Source: Chitinophagaceae bacterium
GTDB taxonomy: Bacteria; Bacteroidota; Bacteroidia; Chitinophagales; Chitinophagaceae
Assembly: GCA_947451985.1 (NCBI GenBank)
Contig: CANGBQ010000008.1
Coordinates: 1-32,063, forward strand
Direction: 5' to 3'
Length of the DNA stretch: 32,063 nt
The notes under the pieces were generated by a model. That model saw only the letters and a program-made list of their open reading frames with translations. It ran no database searches and was not told where the DNA came from. Every line of letters begins with the position of its first letter. Position 1 is the stretch's first letter. Of this stretch, positions 8,945-19,318 are shown piece by piece. The position numbers were made by a program, and so were the translations under genes.

Positions 8945-9709
8945 ATGAAGAAAGTAGCATTGATAACAGGCGCCACTTCGGGTATTGGAAAAGCATGCGC
9001 CTGGAAGTTTGCAGCGGCGGGCTATGCCATTATAGCAACTGGCAGGCGTTCAGACCGATTGACAGCACTGGAACAAGAACTAAAAAAAGAATTTCACGCA
9101 GAGGTGCTTACTGCTTGTTTTGATGTGCAGGATAAAAAAGCAGTTCAAACAGCCATTGATGCCATCCCGGCAACTTGGAAAGAGAATATTGATGTACTGA
9201 TCAATAATGCAGGTCTGGCGCTGGGAAGAGACCGATTCCACCAGGCCAATATGGACGATTGGGAAACCATGATTCAAACCAATGTAAACGGACTATTGTA
9301 TGTTTCGCGGGTGATCCTGCCTTTTATGATTGCTCGAAATAAAGGTCATGTAATCAATATTGGTTCCATTGCCGGAAAACAAGTGTACGAAAATGGAAAT
9401 GTATACTGCGCTACCAAATTTGCCGTAGACGCCATCAGTCAATCCATGCGCATCGACCTGCTTGCTCATCACATCAAAGTCACCGCTATCCATCCTGGTG
9501 CAGTCGAAACAGAATTTTCTTTGGTAAGATACAAAGGAGATGAAACCAAAGCTTCTGCTACCTACGAAGGCTTTCAGCCACTTACCGGCGCAGATGTAGC
9601 AGAAACCATTTTTTACTGCGCCACTTTGCCTTCGCATGTTTGCATCAATGATTTGGTAATAACCTGTACTCAACAAGGCAGTGCCACTCATTTTAACAAA
9701 AACCAATAG
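8945..9709 (+). CDS. SDR-family NAD(P)-dependent oxidoreductase (YdfG-like)
   Basis: This is a 254-aa classical short-chain dehydrogenase. The cofactor-binding glycine motif is TGATSGIG (residues 8-15), and the arginines in TGRRSDR suggest NADP(H). NNAG is at 87-90. The catalytic tetrad is Asn113, Ser141 (NIGSIAGK), Tyr154 and Lys158 (YCATK). HPGAVETEFSLVRY and the C-terminal pattern resemble YdfG-type 3-hydroxy-acid/serine dehydrogenases, which oxidise L-allo-threonine, serine and 3-hydroxy acids. That substrate assignment is by resemblance only. The gene starts 66 bp after the type B surface protein. Confidence 0.9.
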   Translation: MKKVALITGATSGIGKACAWKFAAAGYAIIATGRRSDRLTALEQELKKEFHAEVLTACFDVQDKKAVQTAIDAIPATWKENIDVLINNAGLALGRDRFHQANMDDWETMIQTNVNGLLYVSRVILPFMIARNKGHVINIGSIAGKQVYENGNVYCATKFAVDAISQSMRIDLLAHHIKVTAIHPGAVETEFSLVRYKGDETKASATYEGFQPLTGADVAETIFYCATLPSHVCINDLVITCTQQGSATHFNKNQ

Positions 9710-9785
9710 AATTCATTGCGGGAAAATGCAATAAAAAGCAAGATTTGAACGTCTATTTCCTTTAGTCTATTGAAATCAAATCCTC

Positions 9786-10277
9786 ATGGTCATCAAACGC
9801 CTATTTATATTTTTGACTCCTTGCTGGTTTTTCTTGTTGTCATTCTTGCCTGCCATCGTCAAATCTCAAGATACCCTTCGAATCATTCCTTGCGAAAATG
9901 CAGGCATACAACGACAAGCCGACAGTATTAAAAAAATATACCAAGGAAAAGGATTTATTGTCGTTAAGGAATCCTCTGTTTCGATGGAAAGTCAATATGA
10001 ACTTCCTGTGATTGTTCCCCTGAAAGCAGGCACCTGGTATGAGGTTGTTTTTATAGGAGAACCAAGCTCCAGAATATACGAAGCGAGATTATTCGACTGG
10101 AACGAAAAGCAAGTGGTCTATCAAAAAAAAATGTGGGGAGACGTAGATGGAAATATCATCGACTTTTCCTATATCCCCGACTTTACTGAATACCATATGA
10201 TCAAATTCGTACAGACCAACAAAAAGAAACGACAAACACTTTGTGGATACCTGATGCTGCTTAAGAAAAATCAATAG
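9786..10277 (+). CDS. Hypothetical secreted protein
   Basis: The 163-aa product has an N-terminal signal peptide (MVIKRLFIFLTPCWFFLLSFLP, cleavage probably after KSQ). The mature part is about 135 residues, predicted mostly beta, with VPLKAGTWYEVVFIGEP, YEARLFDWNEKQ and YHMIKFVQTNKKKRQTLCGYL. I do not recognise a family. The core recalls small periplasmic beta proteins of Bacteroidetes, but nothing allows a function call. It ends only 4 bp from the end of the convergent sprA, with no hairpin between them. Whether it relates to T9SS is unknown. Confidence 0.75.
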   Translation: MVIKRLFIFLTPCWFFLLSFLPAIVKSQDTLRIIPCENAGIQRQADSIKKIYQGKGFIVVKESSVSMESQYELPVIVPLKAGTWYEVVFIGEPSSRIYEARLFDWNEKQVVYQKKMWGDVDGNIIDFSYIPDFTEYHMIKFVQTNKKKRQTLCGYLMLLKKNQ

Positions 10278-10281
10278 AATT

Positions 10282-13200
10282 TTAAGGCGCTAAAGAAATT
10301 CTGATCTGAACTCCCGCTCTGGTATTGGTGGTGGGTGAGCTAGAGGAAATGTACGGCTTCACTTTACGCTGGTCGAAATAGAGTTTGATGTTTACCCTGC
10401 TGTTCAGGAAATAATCGATGGTAGGACTAATAGTTACTTCTTTACTACCCCCTGTGGCAAAGTTGTTATCCTGATCCAATCTGCTGTTGGCAGTCACATT
10501 GTCTCGAATTCTAACATCCACCCTGAAATTGATTTCATTGTCTAACTTGGAAGAATTGTTCTTGCTCAAGAAAGAAGGCAATTTCAAGCCGCCCAGTAAT
10601 TTCAATCCTCTTTTTCTAAATCCAGCCCCAATGGTGTATTCTGTACTTCTTACTTCACTCAGCTGGAAATCATTCAAACTCAAACTCAGTTGTCTAGTTT
10701 TGGCAAATTCAAATTTCGCTTGAAGTTGGTTCACGAACATCATGTCCAATCCAATGAGTGGTGAGAATTGCTCTTGCATCGTTACATTGGGCACCAAGAA
10801 ATAGGGTATATAGTTTTTAGAAATGGTGTCGTAAAAAGAGGGATAGCCATATTTGGATATATCCTGATATAATAAGGCAGAAGTAAATCCATTCATACTC
10901 AGATTGCCTGAATAACCATGAGACACCGTGAAGCTAGTGAATAGCTTATCCAAAGGCTTAACCCTACTCAGGCCATTGTAATCGATTTTCCAATTGGGCT
11001 TGGGTATAATGGCCCTAAAAGGATTGGAGCGAATATTCGGATTGTTTTGCCTAATCAATCCCACGGAATTGGGGTCCTGTCCAGTGTAAGCTGCAATAAA
11101 AGAAGGAATCAACACATCCACCGCATATTTACCATACCCATAATAGTACCCATCCGAGCCAACAGGCTGTCCTGCACTATAAGGATTGAGATTGCCCAAT
11201 CTTTGTGACAATATCAACCGGTTGCTCTCAAAGGTTTTGAATGTTTCGGAAACCCTATTGGGATCAAATTTTCCAAACAGTGTCTTGTAAGCAATATAAG
11301 AAACATCAAATCCGCCACCTGCGTATGGATTCAAGTGCTGAAAACTTGGATTCTGACCGTTCAAACTGGTGTCAATGTATCGGAAAGTTTCACTGTAATT
11401 CTTGGTAAACGTTTTGCTGATGTTGATGGATATGTTCAAATCTCGCACCGGCTCTAATTGCGCCGTAAAAGTCAAACGCTGATCGAAGTTTTGTTGGAAC
11501 AGTGCATTGAAGTTGCTGTCTCTGGTAATCAATCCTGCTGCAGCTTTTGTATTGAGCCAGTTAGTATCTGGCTGACGGCCCATGACAAAATCCCAGCCCG
11601 GCGCCATGCTTTTGAAATTCTGTCCAAAAAAGCCAGTACTATCGGTGTATCCAGGCAATCGAGTACTTGCTACTTCTGCAATAGCAAGATTTACTTGCTT
11701 GACGCTTGTCAATAGTTTTCCAATCACCTTCCATCCATTGCTTACATAAGGGACAGCAGAGCGATCTATTCGCTTTTTGGTTACTTCAATTCTTTTGCCC
11801 GACTTGGTGGTAATGGAATCTTTCACTTTTGTAATGCGATTGCGCCATCTATCCTGATCCTCTTTGTTAGAAGGCTGGTCCAGCTGACGAATCCATTTTG
11901 ATTTTTGATACAGTCGATTGAAATCCATTTGTACTGTCGCTTCTTTCTGCTGACCATTCTCCAGGAAATTACCCAAATTAACAGCCAATCTCGAAGCGCC
12001 TATCCAACGGTAAGTTGCCTGGTATCGCACATTCATGGTTGTCCAATCCAAGAGGGGCAATTTGGTGGTGGGCAAGGTATAAGACAGATTGGCTGTTTGA
12101 TTAAAAATAGTATTGCGACCCCCTTTCAAAAGATTTCTCCAAACAGTATCTCTTTTTTCTTTGGAATCAAGCCTTCCAGCTGGCTCGTCGATTCTTGAAT
12201 TGTTGGTGGCAGTATAATCAAAGTTGATAGATCGAGTAAAATTCCATCTGACTATATAGTCCCTTTGCATCGTGAAATACTTGTCATAGGTTTCTGGTAT
12301 AGCATATTTAGACACCCCGACACTTCTTGGACGAACAGCTCCAAACTGACGATTGACATCGGCACGGAAACTCAGCTGCGCGGGCAGGTAGCCAACATTA
12401 AAATCTTTGATAAAAGCAACCCATTTTGTTTTGGAATGCTTAAACATGTTTTTAAAGGGTTCCAAATATTTGGGTTTGGGAGCAAAATTATATCCAATGG
12501 CTGCACGGTGACGGGTTACTTCATTGTTTTCAATGAGCGGGTTATGGGTAGTGGTGTTGATGTAAGAATAGCTGAGATCAATATTTTCTACATCATAAAT
12601 TTTGGGGGCCTTTCCGTTGGTTTTATTTTTTCGAACATTGGTAAAGTTGAGCGTTTTGACAGCGGTAAAATCGATGGCGTTGTTGCGGATGGAATCTCGC
12701 TGAGCAGTCGGTGCCGAACGCAATTTGTCTTTCAATTTTATATCCATATCATATGGATCGTATTCTGGCGTACTAGTGGATTGAGAATAACTAGCATAAA
12801 CCGGAATACTCATGCCTGCTTTTTTAGGCAACAACTTGCCCAATTCCAGGCTACTGGCTATATCAAATTGCAGGAAATCTTCTCTGTATCTTTCTGTGAT
12901 GCGCTGCTCCAGCGTTCCAAAACCTTTGGAATGCATGTTGGCAGAAACCGATACGGTTCCTAAGTCGGCCAAATTCACATCCACCCTGCCCAATGCAGCC
13001 CAGCCGCCCTGTTCATTCATCGAAGACAAACGAAGTTCATTGACCCATATCTGTCCACACGCAGTAGGTGTTTTGGTATTCTCCACCCCAATTAAAATAC
13101 CCCTGATTTCCCCTAAATTCGGATTTCCCATTACCGAATATTCTTGTCCGTTAGCTTGCAATATTTTATATAATTGTGAAAGAGAGGCATTCGATAAATT

Positions 13201-16200
13201 TCTTTCCTGCTTCAATTGGGTAAGGGCTTGCAAATCAAGATCCAATGAATTGTTGGGATTCCACAAGGAGTCATTGTAAGCATCTGTATCCGGATTCAGG
13301 CTGAGGGTTAAAGGAGTAAAGACAAGCGGAATCCTTACTTCATAGTAGTTGCTCACGAAGTCTGTACCCATTCTAATTACTGCAGTCAGGTCTTTGTCTT
13401 GTGATAAATTGGCTTCCGTTTGTTCTGCATGCACATACATGGAAAGCTTTCTAAACTGACGAAGGTCTCTATTGGCAAAAGTTTGGAATACCGCCTTGGC
13501 ATCTCCTTTTCGCAAGTCACAAAAATTCAGACTCATTGCTTGTTCATTCTGTAACAAATTGACACCATTGTTACTCAAGGTTTGAACTCGTTGAATCTCT
13601 TTGGGCGTTCGATAAGGCAATGGCGTACGCTTGTCATTTTCTTCAATATTGACCGCGCCCACATTAAATGAAGCATTCGAGGCAGGTGCATACAGACCGG
13701 TAGAATCTACCCTATATTGAAATTTACGCCAAACGTTTCGGGTCAACTGCAAAGCGCCGAATCGCATCACCACACTGTCTTCAAAACCAGTGAGGAACAT
13801 GCGCATGAATCGAATAGATTTAAAGTCGGGAATCTTACCCACTCTGTTATTGTAGCTGCCAATCGGTATTCTGAATTGATACCATGTTTCTGTTCGGGTG
13901 GTTCCATTCACTAGATTTACCGTCACTTCTTTTTTGTCAACAATGAAATTGTTTCCGATGGTCATTTCCGGTGCATCTTTGGGCTTGATGTCTACCACGT
14001 ATTGAAAATATTCCTCTGTTTCATTGAGGGTATTGTCTTTATTCAAATCTTCTGCATCCGGATACATCGTGGCAGCGGTAGAGTAAACACCTCCGTTTGA
14101 AATAGGGGAATTTCCTTCGGGACTGTTGTAATGCTTATACCTTGCTAAAATTCCGTCGGTACTGGTAAACGATGCGTCTCTATAGTTTTTATAATCATCG
14201 CTGGAGGGATCCAACAACGCATTTTTATAAATAGAAGAGTTGGAACCAAAATTGTTTGCCAATGCATTCAAGAACTGGGCACGCTGACTGACTTCTGCTG
14301 TATCATTCAACCCATCAAAACCTACATCCTGATAAGAACGATCGGTTGGAATGTTGCTGAAAGCATTGGTTACCTGAATGGGGTTTCTGGGAACCTGTCC
14401 CCAATTGGTAACATCAATAGGTGAAGGCGCATTGGGTGTACTCAATCCATTTTCATAAAATCTCCTGCCATCTTTCAATACGTCCTCGGAAACATTACCC
14501 AGATTGAAATAAAGTTTACCTCCTGAAGAGGCACTGTATTGAGACAAAATAAAAGGATCTTGCACCCAGCATTCAATGAACTCGATGTTGCTGGTTTCAA
14601 AATCAGACTGATCAATGCTGCGCATCAAGCCGCCAAATTTTGCTGACGGATTCAACAGCTTGCCATTGGCATCTACTTTGGCTGTGTTGTCTTCATAGTT
14701 GTAGGGACCTTTTTCTGTCGGATAATATGCCAAATCGAAAGTCACGAGTTGGCTTTCTCCAAAACCGGTAGTGCGTTGAGGGAAAATTTCTTTTTGATAC
14801 ACTTGCCTAACCCTTGGATCACTCAACTCGTTCCGATCTTTAATGGGATTGTTGGCAGCATCGATTTGCTGAAGCGTCTGTTCAATTTGATACCAAGCAA
14901 TTTTAGCCCTGCTCTTTCCATAATCTAGATTGTCGTTGGCAGTAGCTTCCGGAAATAATATGTTTCCATTATTGTCTGTAGCTCCTACAGGAGTAGAAGC
15001 GAGTGCCCAGCTGATCAGCGGAAAGCGCAAATCTATCCCTGACTTGCTTCCTTCAAAATCATCAATATATACCAAGCCATTGCTACCTTTTCCAATTTGA
15101 GGCGCATGTCCGGGTTTAAGAATCGCTCCTTCTGCATACGCATTGATGGTAGATGGCGCAGTCGTACTGTAAAAAGGCAACTTGTCCAGGAACTTGGTCA
15201 ACCTGGGCATTTCTTTTCGATAGTTTACATCGAGCCCATACATGGCATTTCGAATGGGTTCTTCGTTATAATTGACTTTAGTAAAAAACGGACGTTCACC
15301 CAATCGAACCAGACTTCCGCCAAAAGAAAGCTGTTCTTTGGCAGTAGTTTTGGCAAGATAATCCAACCGAAGACCCAAGTAATTTCTTTGTTGCAAACCA
15401 AAGCTTGCATTGTTTTCAAAATTCACCTGCACAGGCAATCCTGCATTTAGAATGGCCTGGTTGGTCATTTTGATAGTGCCCAAATCATAGTTGATATCAT
15501 AATCTACCCCTTCTTGCAAGGTTCTGCCTCCGGCGGTAACAATCACCGATCCCTTTGGAATATTGTATCCTATGCTGATGTCAGAAGATCCGGACGTCTT
15601 GGCTGTTCCTTTTAATATAAAACGATTGAGATTAGGATATTGCTGTGCAACCGCCTTGATTGAATCATACAAAGCATAATATAGTGTATCCTTCGCCGTT
15701 ACTGGCGGGCTGGCATACATTTTATTAGCGAGGTCTCTTCCAAATGGTTCCAGCACTGGAAAAACTACCCGGCTATATTGAGATACCACTGTAAAGCCTT
15801 CTACAAAATCAAATACCCCATCCGGTTGCGGATCCAACTGGCTGTTGAGTCGATCGAGATTGATCATAGAAATAATCGGCGATCCTAAATTTTGATCACC
15901 ATACGGAAAATAGCGCTTCGCTCCCAATCCTGGCTCTTGGTACAACACATCCAATTTGAAATCGGCAGGAGACAATGTGCCATACCCAATGGTATAGACA
16001 TTTTTCATCATCAACCCCCAAATAGGAAGCGTGGGCCTCTGTGAAGTTGCTTTCAATAATTTCAAGAACAATACTTTTTGCGTAGCAGAGCTACTGTCAG
16101 GCGGTACGTCCTGGGAAAATTCACCTACTTGATAGATTCTTCCATTATATGAATATTGATAAGCCACGCCCAACACTTCATCTGGCTGAAGGGGTTGAGA

Positions 16201-17556
16201 CAAAGAAAGCATACCCAATTGACGATTGTAAGCATATTGAGTAGAATCCAATTTGCGTGCAAATGTTTTTTCAAAATCCTGCACCGGACTTAATCCTAAA
16301 TTGAGCAAGTTGTTAAATACCTGTGCCGGGTTGCGAGAACCAGTTTGATTGATGATTTTAGAAAGTAAATCGTTGGTAGCGTTCGAAGGAACTACCTGTC
16401 CGGTCAATACATTTACAATAGGTGACGAAAGGTAGGGATTCACTTCAGCTAAGTCTGCTAACCCTACCACATCTCTTGTGTCAATGGTGGCGCCCGTTTT
16501 ATTGGTTACCCATACTTCCATGCGCAAAATTTGTACAGGCGCTGTGATAGCCGGCAGATTGGACATTACTTTGTTGTAATTATCCTTGAAATATTGTGCT
16601 ACCAAAAAGTGCCGGTTCTCCTCGTACTCATCTGCTTTGATTTCAAAAGGCGTGGAAGCTGTACCACCTTGCAGGTTGACACTTTGCCGTTGAGACTTTT
16701 GATTGGCTAATACTCCCGATATGTACAGCTTACCGAATTGAAGCTGTGTTTTGACACCGAACAACTGTTGGGCACCGGGAATCAATGTTCCTCTTGCAGG
16801 GAAGGAAACATTTCCCGCTTCGAAACGTTTCAAAATCTCATCATCTTTTCCCGTGTAATCCAATTTTAGTTGATTGTCTAAATCAAAATTGGCCAATGTG
16901 TTGTAGTTGATGGGAAACTTAAGTTTATCCCCAATATTCGCATTTACATTCAACTGCGCATTCATTTGAAAATCCAGTCCGCCGTTTTTTCTGGCTCTTT
17001 CAGGCAAGGTAGGATTATCAATTTTTTGTCCCTGATAACCGGCAGCAATATCAACATTTCCTTGGGGTACAATCTCTATTTTACCATTGCCAAAGAGACG
17101 ATTGAAAAGATTGTCAGTCAACGAAAGTTTTGGTTTGCTGAATTTACCTCTGTTTAAAATACTGGTGGTGTTCGCGCGCTTTTGAAAATATTCGATTTCG
17201 GCTTGACGATTCACCAATTGCCAGTACTCGTCAAATGAATAAGTAGTAGGTGTTTTATAATACTTGTTGCCCACTTTTTCGTATACCACATATTTGTGCA
17301 AGGCATAATCATACACCACAGAGTCTTTGAGGGAGGAGGGCTGGAAAGCATCAAATGCATTGGAGGACGCACCTGACAAACGATCGCCCCTGTTATCAGT
17401 AAGGGGATAATGCAGGCTGGGATTGATAATGGTATCTGGCTTCGTTGAAGGTGTAGAAGCAGACGCAACGCTCCGACCCAGACCCATGAGCAAAATAAAC
17501 AGTAAAAGACCCGACCGCCTCCTTAGAAGGATCGCAAAATTTTTGGTAAGCAACAT
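10282..17556 (-). CDS. sprA: T9SS outer-membrane translocon protein SprA (Sov)
   Basis: At 2424 aa this is the usual size for SprA. The family forms a very large (36-strand) outer-membrane beta-barrel through which folded T9SS cargo leaves the cell, with partners such as PorV. It is required for gliding and protease secretion where tested. The N-terminus has a signal sequence (RRRSGLLLFILLMGLGRSVASAS). Recognisable SprA stretches include LFGVKTQLQFGKLYISGV, VVFPVLEPFGRDL, YIDDFEGSKSGIDLR, IWVNELRLSSMNEQGG, VSHGYSGNLSMNGF and the terminal VQIRISLAP. There is no frameshift along the 7.3 kb. The gene starts 28 bp downstream of ruvA in the same direction and is probably cotranscribed with it. Confidence 0.97.
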   Translation of the reverse strand: MLLTKNFAILLRRRSGLLLFILLMGLGRSVASASTPSTKPDTIINPSLHYPLTDNRGDRLSGASSNAFDAFQPSSLKDSVVYDYALHKYVVYEKVGNKYYKTPTTYSFDEYWQLVNRQAEIEYFQKRANTTSILNRGKFSKPKLSLTDNLFNRLFGNGKIEIVPQGNVDIAAGYQGQKIDNPTLPERARKNGGLDFQMNAQLNVNANIGDKLKFPINYNTLANFDLDNQLKLDYTGKDDEILKRFEAGNVSFPARGTLIPGAQQLFGVKTQLQFGKLYISGVLANQKSQRQSVNLQGGTASTPFEIKADEYEENRHFLVAQYFKDNYNKVMSNLPAITAPVQILRMEVWVTNKTGATIDTRDVVGLADLAEVNPYLSSPIVNVLTGQVVPSNATNDLLSKIINQTGSRNPAQVFNNLLNLGLSPVQDFEKTFARKLDSTQYAYNRQLGMLSLSQPLQPDEVLGVAYQYSYNGRIYQVGEFSQDVPPDSSSATQKVLFLKLLKATSQRPTLPIWGLMMKNVYTIGYGTLSPADFKLDVLYQEPGLGAKRYFPYGDQNLGSPIISMINLDRLNSQLDPQPDGVFDFVEGFTVVSQYSRVVFPVLEPFGRDLANKMYASPPVTAKDTLYYALYDSIKAVAQQYPNLNRFILKGTAKTSGSSDISIGYNIPKGSVIVTAGGRTLQEGVDYDINYDLGTIKMTNQAILNAGLPVQVNFENNASFGLQQRNYLGLRLDYLAKTTAKEQLSFGGSLVRLGERPFFTKVNYNEEPIRNAMYGLDVNYRKEMPRLTKFLDKLPFYSTTAPSTINAYAEGAILKPGHAPQIGKGSNGLVYIDDFEGSKSGIDLRFPLISWALASTPVGATDNNGNILFPEATANDNLDYGKSRAKIAWYQIEQTLQQIDAANNPIKDRNELSDPRVRQVYQKEIFPQRTTGFGESQLVTFDLAYYPTEKGPYNYEDNTAKVDANGKLLNPSAKFGGLMRSIDQSDFETSNIEFIECWVQDPFILSQYSASSGGKLYFNLGNVSEDVLKDGRRFYENGLSTPNAPSPIDVTNWGQVPRNPIQVTNAFSNIPTDRSYQDVGFDGLNDTAEVSQRAQFLNALANNFGSNSSIYKNALLDPSSDDYKNYRDASFTSTDGILARYKHYNSPEGNSPISNGGVYSTAATMYPDAEDLNKDNTLNETEEYFQYVVDIKPKDAPEMTIGNNFIVDKKEVTVNLVNGTTRTETWYQFRIPIGSYNNRVGKIPDFKSIRFMRMFLTGFEDSVVMRFGALQLTRNVWRKFQYRVDSTGLYAPASNASFNVGAVNIEENDKRTPLPYRTPKEIQRVQTLSNNGVNLLQNEQAMSLNFCDLRKGDAKAVFQTFANRDLRQFRKLSMYVHAEQTEANLSQDKDLTAVIRMGTDFVSNYYEVRIPLVFTPLTLSLNPDTDAYNDSLWNPNNSLDLDLQALTQLKQERNLSNASLSQLYKILQANGQEYSVMGNPNLGEIRGILIGVENTKTPTACGQIWVNELRLSSMNEQGGWAALGRVDVNLADLGTVSVSANMHSKGFGTLEQRITERYREDFLQFDIASSLELGKLLPKKAGMSIPVYASYSQSTSTPEYDPYDMDIKLKDKLRSAPTAQRDSIRNNAIDFTAVKTLNFTNVRKNKTNGKAPKIYDVENIDLSYSYINTTTHNPLIENNEVTRHRAAIGYNFAPKPKYLEPFKNMFKHSKTKWVAFIKDFNVGYLPAQLSFRADVNRQFGAVRPRSVGVSKYAIPETYDKYFTMQRDYIVRWNFTRSINFDYTATNNSRIDEPAGRLDSKEKRDTVWRNLLKGGRNTIFNQTANLSYTLPTTKLPLLDWTTMNVRYQATYRWIGASRLAVNLGNFLENGQQKEATVQMDFNRLYQKSKWIRQLDQPSNKEDQDRWRNRITKVKDSITTKSGKRIEVTKKRIDRSAVPYVSNGWKVIGKLLTSVKQVNLAIAEVASTRLPGYTDSTGFFGQNFKSMAPGWDFVMGRQPDTNWLNTKAAAGLITRDSNFNALFQQNFDQRLTFTAQLEPVRDLNISINISKTFTKNYSETFRYIDTSLNGQNPSFQHLNPYAGGGFDVSYIAYKTLFGKFDPNRVSETFKTFESNRLILSQRLGNLNPYSAGQPVGSDGYYYGYGKYAVDVLIPSFIAAYTGQDPNSVGLIRQNNPNIRSNPFRAIIPKPNWKIDYNGLSRVKPLDKLFTSFTVSHGYSGNLSMNGFTSALLYQDISKYGYPSFYDTISKNYIPYFLVPNVTMQEQFSPLIGLDMMFVNQLQAKFEFAKTRQLSLSLNDFQLSEVRSTEYTIGAGFRKRGLKLLGGLKLPSFLSKNNSSKLDNEINFRVDVRIRDNVTANSRLDQDNNFATGGSKEVTISPTIDYFLNSRVNIKLYFDQRKVKPYISSSSPTTNTRAGVQIRISLAP

Positions 17557-17584
17557 TCGGCGAATTAATTAAAGTAGAATTTTC

Positions 17585-18169
17585 TCAAATGGCTTTTAAT
17601 GCTTTTTTTATTAAATCTTCTAAGATGGTTGTTTCAGGCTCTGAACGCATGACTTTCTGTATAGACTGTTCGGCCTGTGCCCTTGAAATGCCGAGTGCTG
17701 TCATTGCTATTAGTGCGTCTTGCTCTATTCTATTGGCCACTCCCAAAACGACGTTCTGGTTGCTGGTGTGTTTGCCGACTTTGTCTTTCAACTCAAGCAC
17801 CAATCTTTCGGCGGTTTTTTTCCCGATTCCCTTTACTCTTTCAATCAATTTCACGTCACCTTGCAAAATAGCTCTCTGGATTTCTTCTGGTTTCATGGAG
17901 GAAAGCATCATTCTGGCGGTGGCCGCTCCAATACCTGATACCCCAATCAACAACAAGAATATTTCTTTTTCTTCTTTATCAAAAAAACCAAACAATACAT
18001 GAGCATCTTCCTTGACCTGCAAATGGGTATACAATCTTCCTTCCTGCAATCCCTGTATGGCAGAATAAGTATGTAAGCTGATGTTCAAATCGTATCCTAC
18101 GCCGTTTACCTCTAAATAAACTTGCGCCGGACTTTTGTGTGTGAATTGACCCTGCAAATAAGCGTACAT
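17585..18169 (-). CDS. ruvA: Holliday junction branch-migration protein RuvA
   Basis: RuvA (194 aa, usual length) binds four-way DNA junctions as a tetramer and recruits the RuvB motor. The N-terminal OB fold begins MYAYLQGQF and includes VNGVGYDLNIS and HVLFGFFDKEEKEIF. Two helix-hairpin-helix motifs follow: LIGVSGIGAATARMML (about 74-89) and RVKGIGKKTAERLVLEL (about 111-127). Domain III, which contacts RuvB, occupies the last 45 or so residues (ALGISRAQAEQSIQKV). It precedes sprA by 28 bp and is divergent from fabH. Confidence 0.97.
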   Translation of the reverse strand: MYAYLQGQFTHKSPAQVYLEVNGVGYDLNISLHTYSAIQGLQEGRLYTHLQVKEDAHVLFGFFDKEEKEIFLLLIGVSGIGAATARMMLSSMKPEEIQRAILQGDVKLIERVKGIGKKTAERLVLELKDKVGKHTSNQNVVLGVANRIEQDALIAMTALGISRAQAEQSIQKVMRSEPETTILEDLIKKALKAI

Positions 18170-18249
18170 ATAATCCTAATCTGACAATAGCGAAAATACG
18201 GATATTTTAGCAGCCTATACCCTAAAAGACGGATCAAGTTTTTTTACGT

Positions 18250-18257
18250 TAAATTTG
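18250..18257 (+). promoter_or_regulatory. Candidate -7 element for fabH
   Basis: TAAATTTG matches TAnnTTTG exactly, 28 bp before the fabH ATG, in the 116-bp divergent gap between ruvA and fabH. No good TTTG -33 box lies 17-23 bp upstream, so support is partial. Confidence 0.35.
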
Positions 18258-18285
18258 CAATGAACGACATCTAAAATATTCTAAT

Positions 18286-19284
18286 ATGGAAAAAATCAAT
18301 GCCGCCATTACTGCTGTTGGAGGTTATGTACCAGAATTTCGCCTGACCAATCAGATTCTCGAAACAATGGTAGATACCAATGATGAATGGATCCGGACCC
18401 GTACTGGCGTGGAAGAAAGAAGAATATTAAAAGGAGAAGGATTGGGCACCAGTGATTTGGGTGTGGGTGCAGTGAATGATTTATTGGCCAAACGCGGGAT
18501 TTCACCTGACGAAATTGATTGTTTGATCTGCGCCACAGTGACCCCGGATATGTTATTCCCTGCTACTGCCAACATTATTTGTGACAAAGTAGGCATCAAA
18601 AATGCTTTCGGATTTGATATTGGAGCCGCCTGTTCGGGTTTTCTGTTTGCATTGACCACCGGTGCCAGCTTCATCGAAAGCGGTCGATATAAGAAAGTCA
18701 TTGTAGTGGGTGCAGATAAAATGAGCAGTATTGTGGATTATACTGACAGAGCCACCTGCATCATCTTTGGCGATGGTGCCGGCGCTGTGCTATTGGAAGC
18801 CACCACAGAAAAATTGGGCGTAATGGATAGCATTTTAAAAAGCGATGGTAGCGGAAGAAATCACCTGCACATGAAAGCGGGCGGATCTGTTAAGCCTGCA
18901 TCTTTAGAAACCATTGCAGCCAAAGAACATTATATCTATCAGGAAGGTCAAGTGGTTTTTAAGTTTGCGGTGAAAGGCATGGCTGACGTAAGTTATGATC
19001 TCATGCAAAGAAACAACCTGACCGCCGATGATATTGCTTGGTTGGTGCCTCACCAGGCAAACTTGCGGATTATTGATGCCACTGCCAACCGTATGGACTT
19101 ACCCAAAGAAAAGGTGATGATCAATATTCAAAAGTATGGCAACACCACTGCAGGTACCATTCCATTGTGTTTATGGGAATGGCAAAAGCAATTGAAAAAA
19201 GGTGATAACATTATCTTGGCTGCATTTGGAGGCGGTTTCACCTGGGGTGCTACCCTGGTGAAATGGGCATACGACAGCAAATAA
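18286..19284 (+). CDS. fabH: Beta-ketoacyl-ACP synthase III
   Basis: FabH condenses acetyl- or branched-chain acyl-CoA with malonyl-ACP to start type II fatty acid synthesis. The 332-aa protein has normal length and an intact Cys-His-Asn triad: Cys116 in [11 protein letters not shown], His256 in VPHQANLRI and Asn286 in [24 protein letters not shown] near the N-terminus and [14 protein letters not shown] at the C-terminus are typical. There is no ACP or rpmF/plsX neighbour here, so this may be one of several FabH paralogues. The S8 protease gene follows 34 bp downstream. Confidence 0.96.
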   Translation: MEKINAAITAVGGYVPEFRLTNQILETMVDTNDEWIRTRTGVEERRILKGEGLGTSDLGVGAVNDLLAKRGISPDEIDCLICATVTPDMLFPATANIICDKVGIKNAFGFDIGAACSGFLFALTTGASFIESGRYKKVIVVGADKMSSIVDYTDRATCIIFGDGAGAVLLEATTEKLGVMDSILKSDGSGRNHLHMKAGGSVKPASLETIAAKEHYIYQEGQVVFKFAVKGMADVSYDLMQRNNLTADDIAWLVPHQANLRIIDATANRMDLPKEKVMINIQKYGNTTAGTIPLCLWEWQKQLKKGDNIILAAFGGGFTWGATLVKWAYDSK

Positions 19285-19318
19285 TTAGACGTTTACATTG
19301 TTGATTAATATTTGGATT

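Noticed and set aside
9715-9732. ATTGC/GCAAT hairpin after the SDR gene as a terminator
   Set aside because: The stem is only 5 bp and is followed by A-rich rather than T-rich sequence on the plus strand.
12265-12963. 232-codon open frame antisense to sprA, with other long antisense frames (12812-13279, 15097-15450)
   Set aside because: sprA is continuous and strongly recognisable here; the antisense translations show no domain and fit shadow frames.
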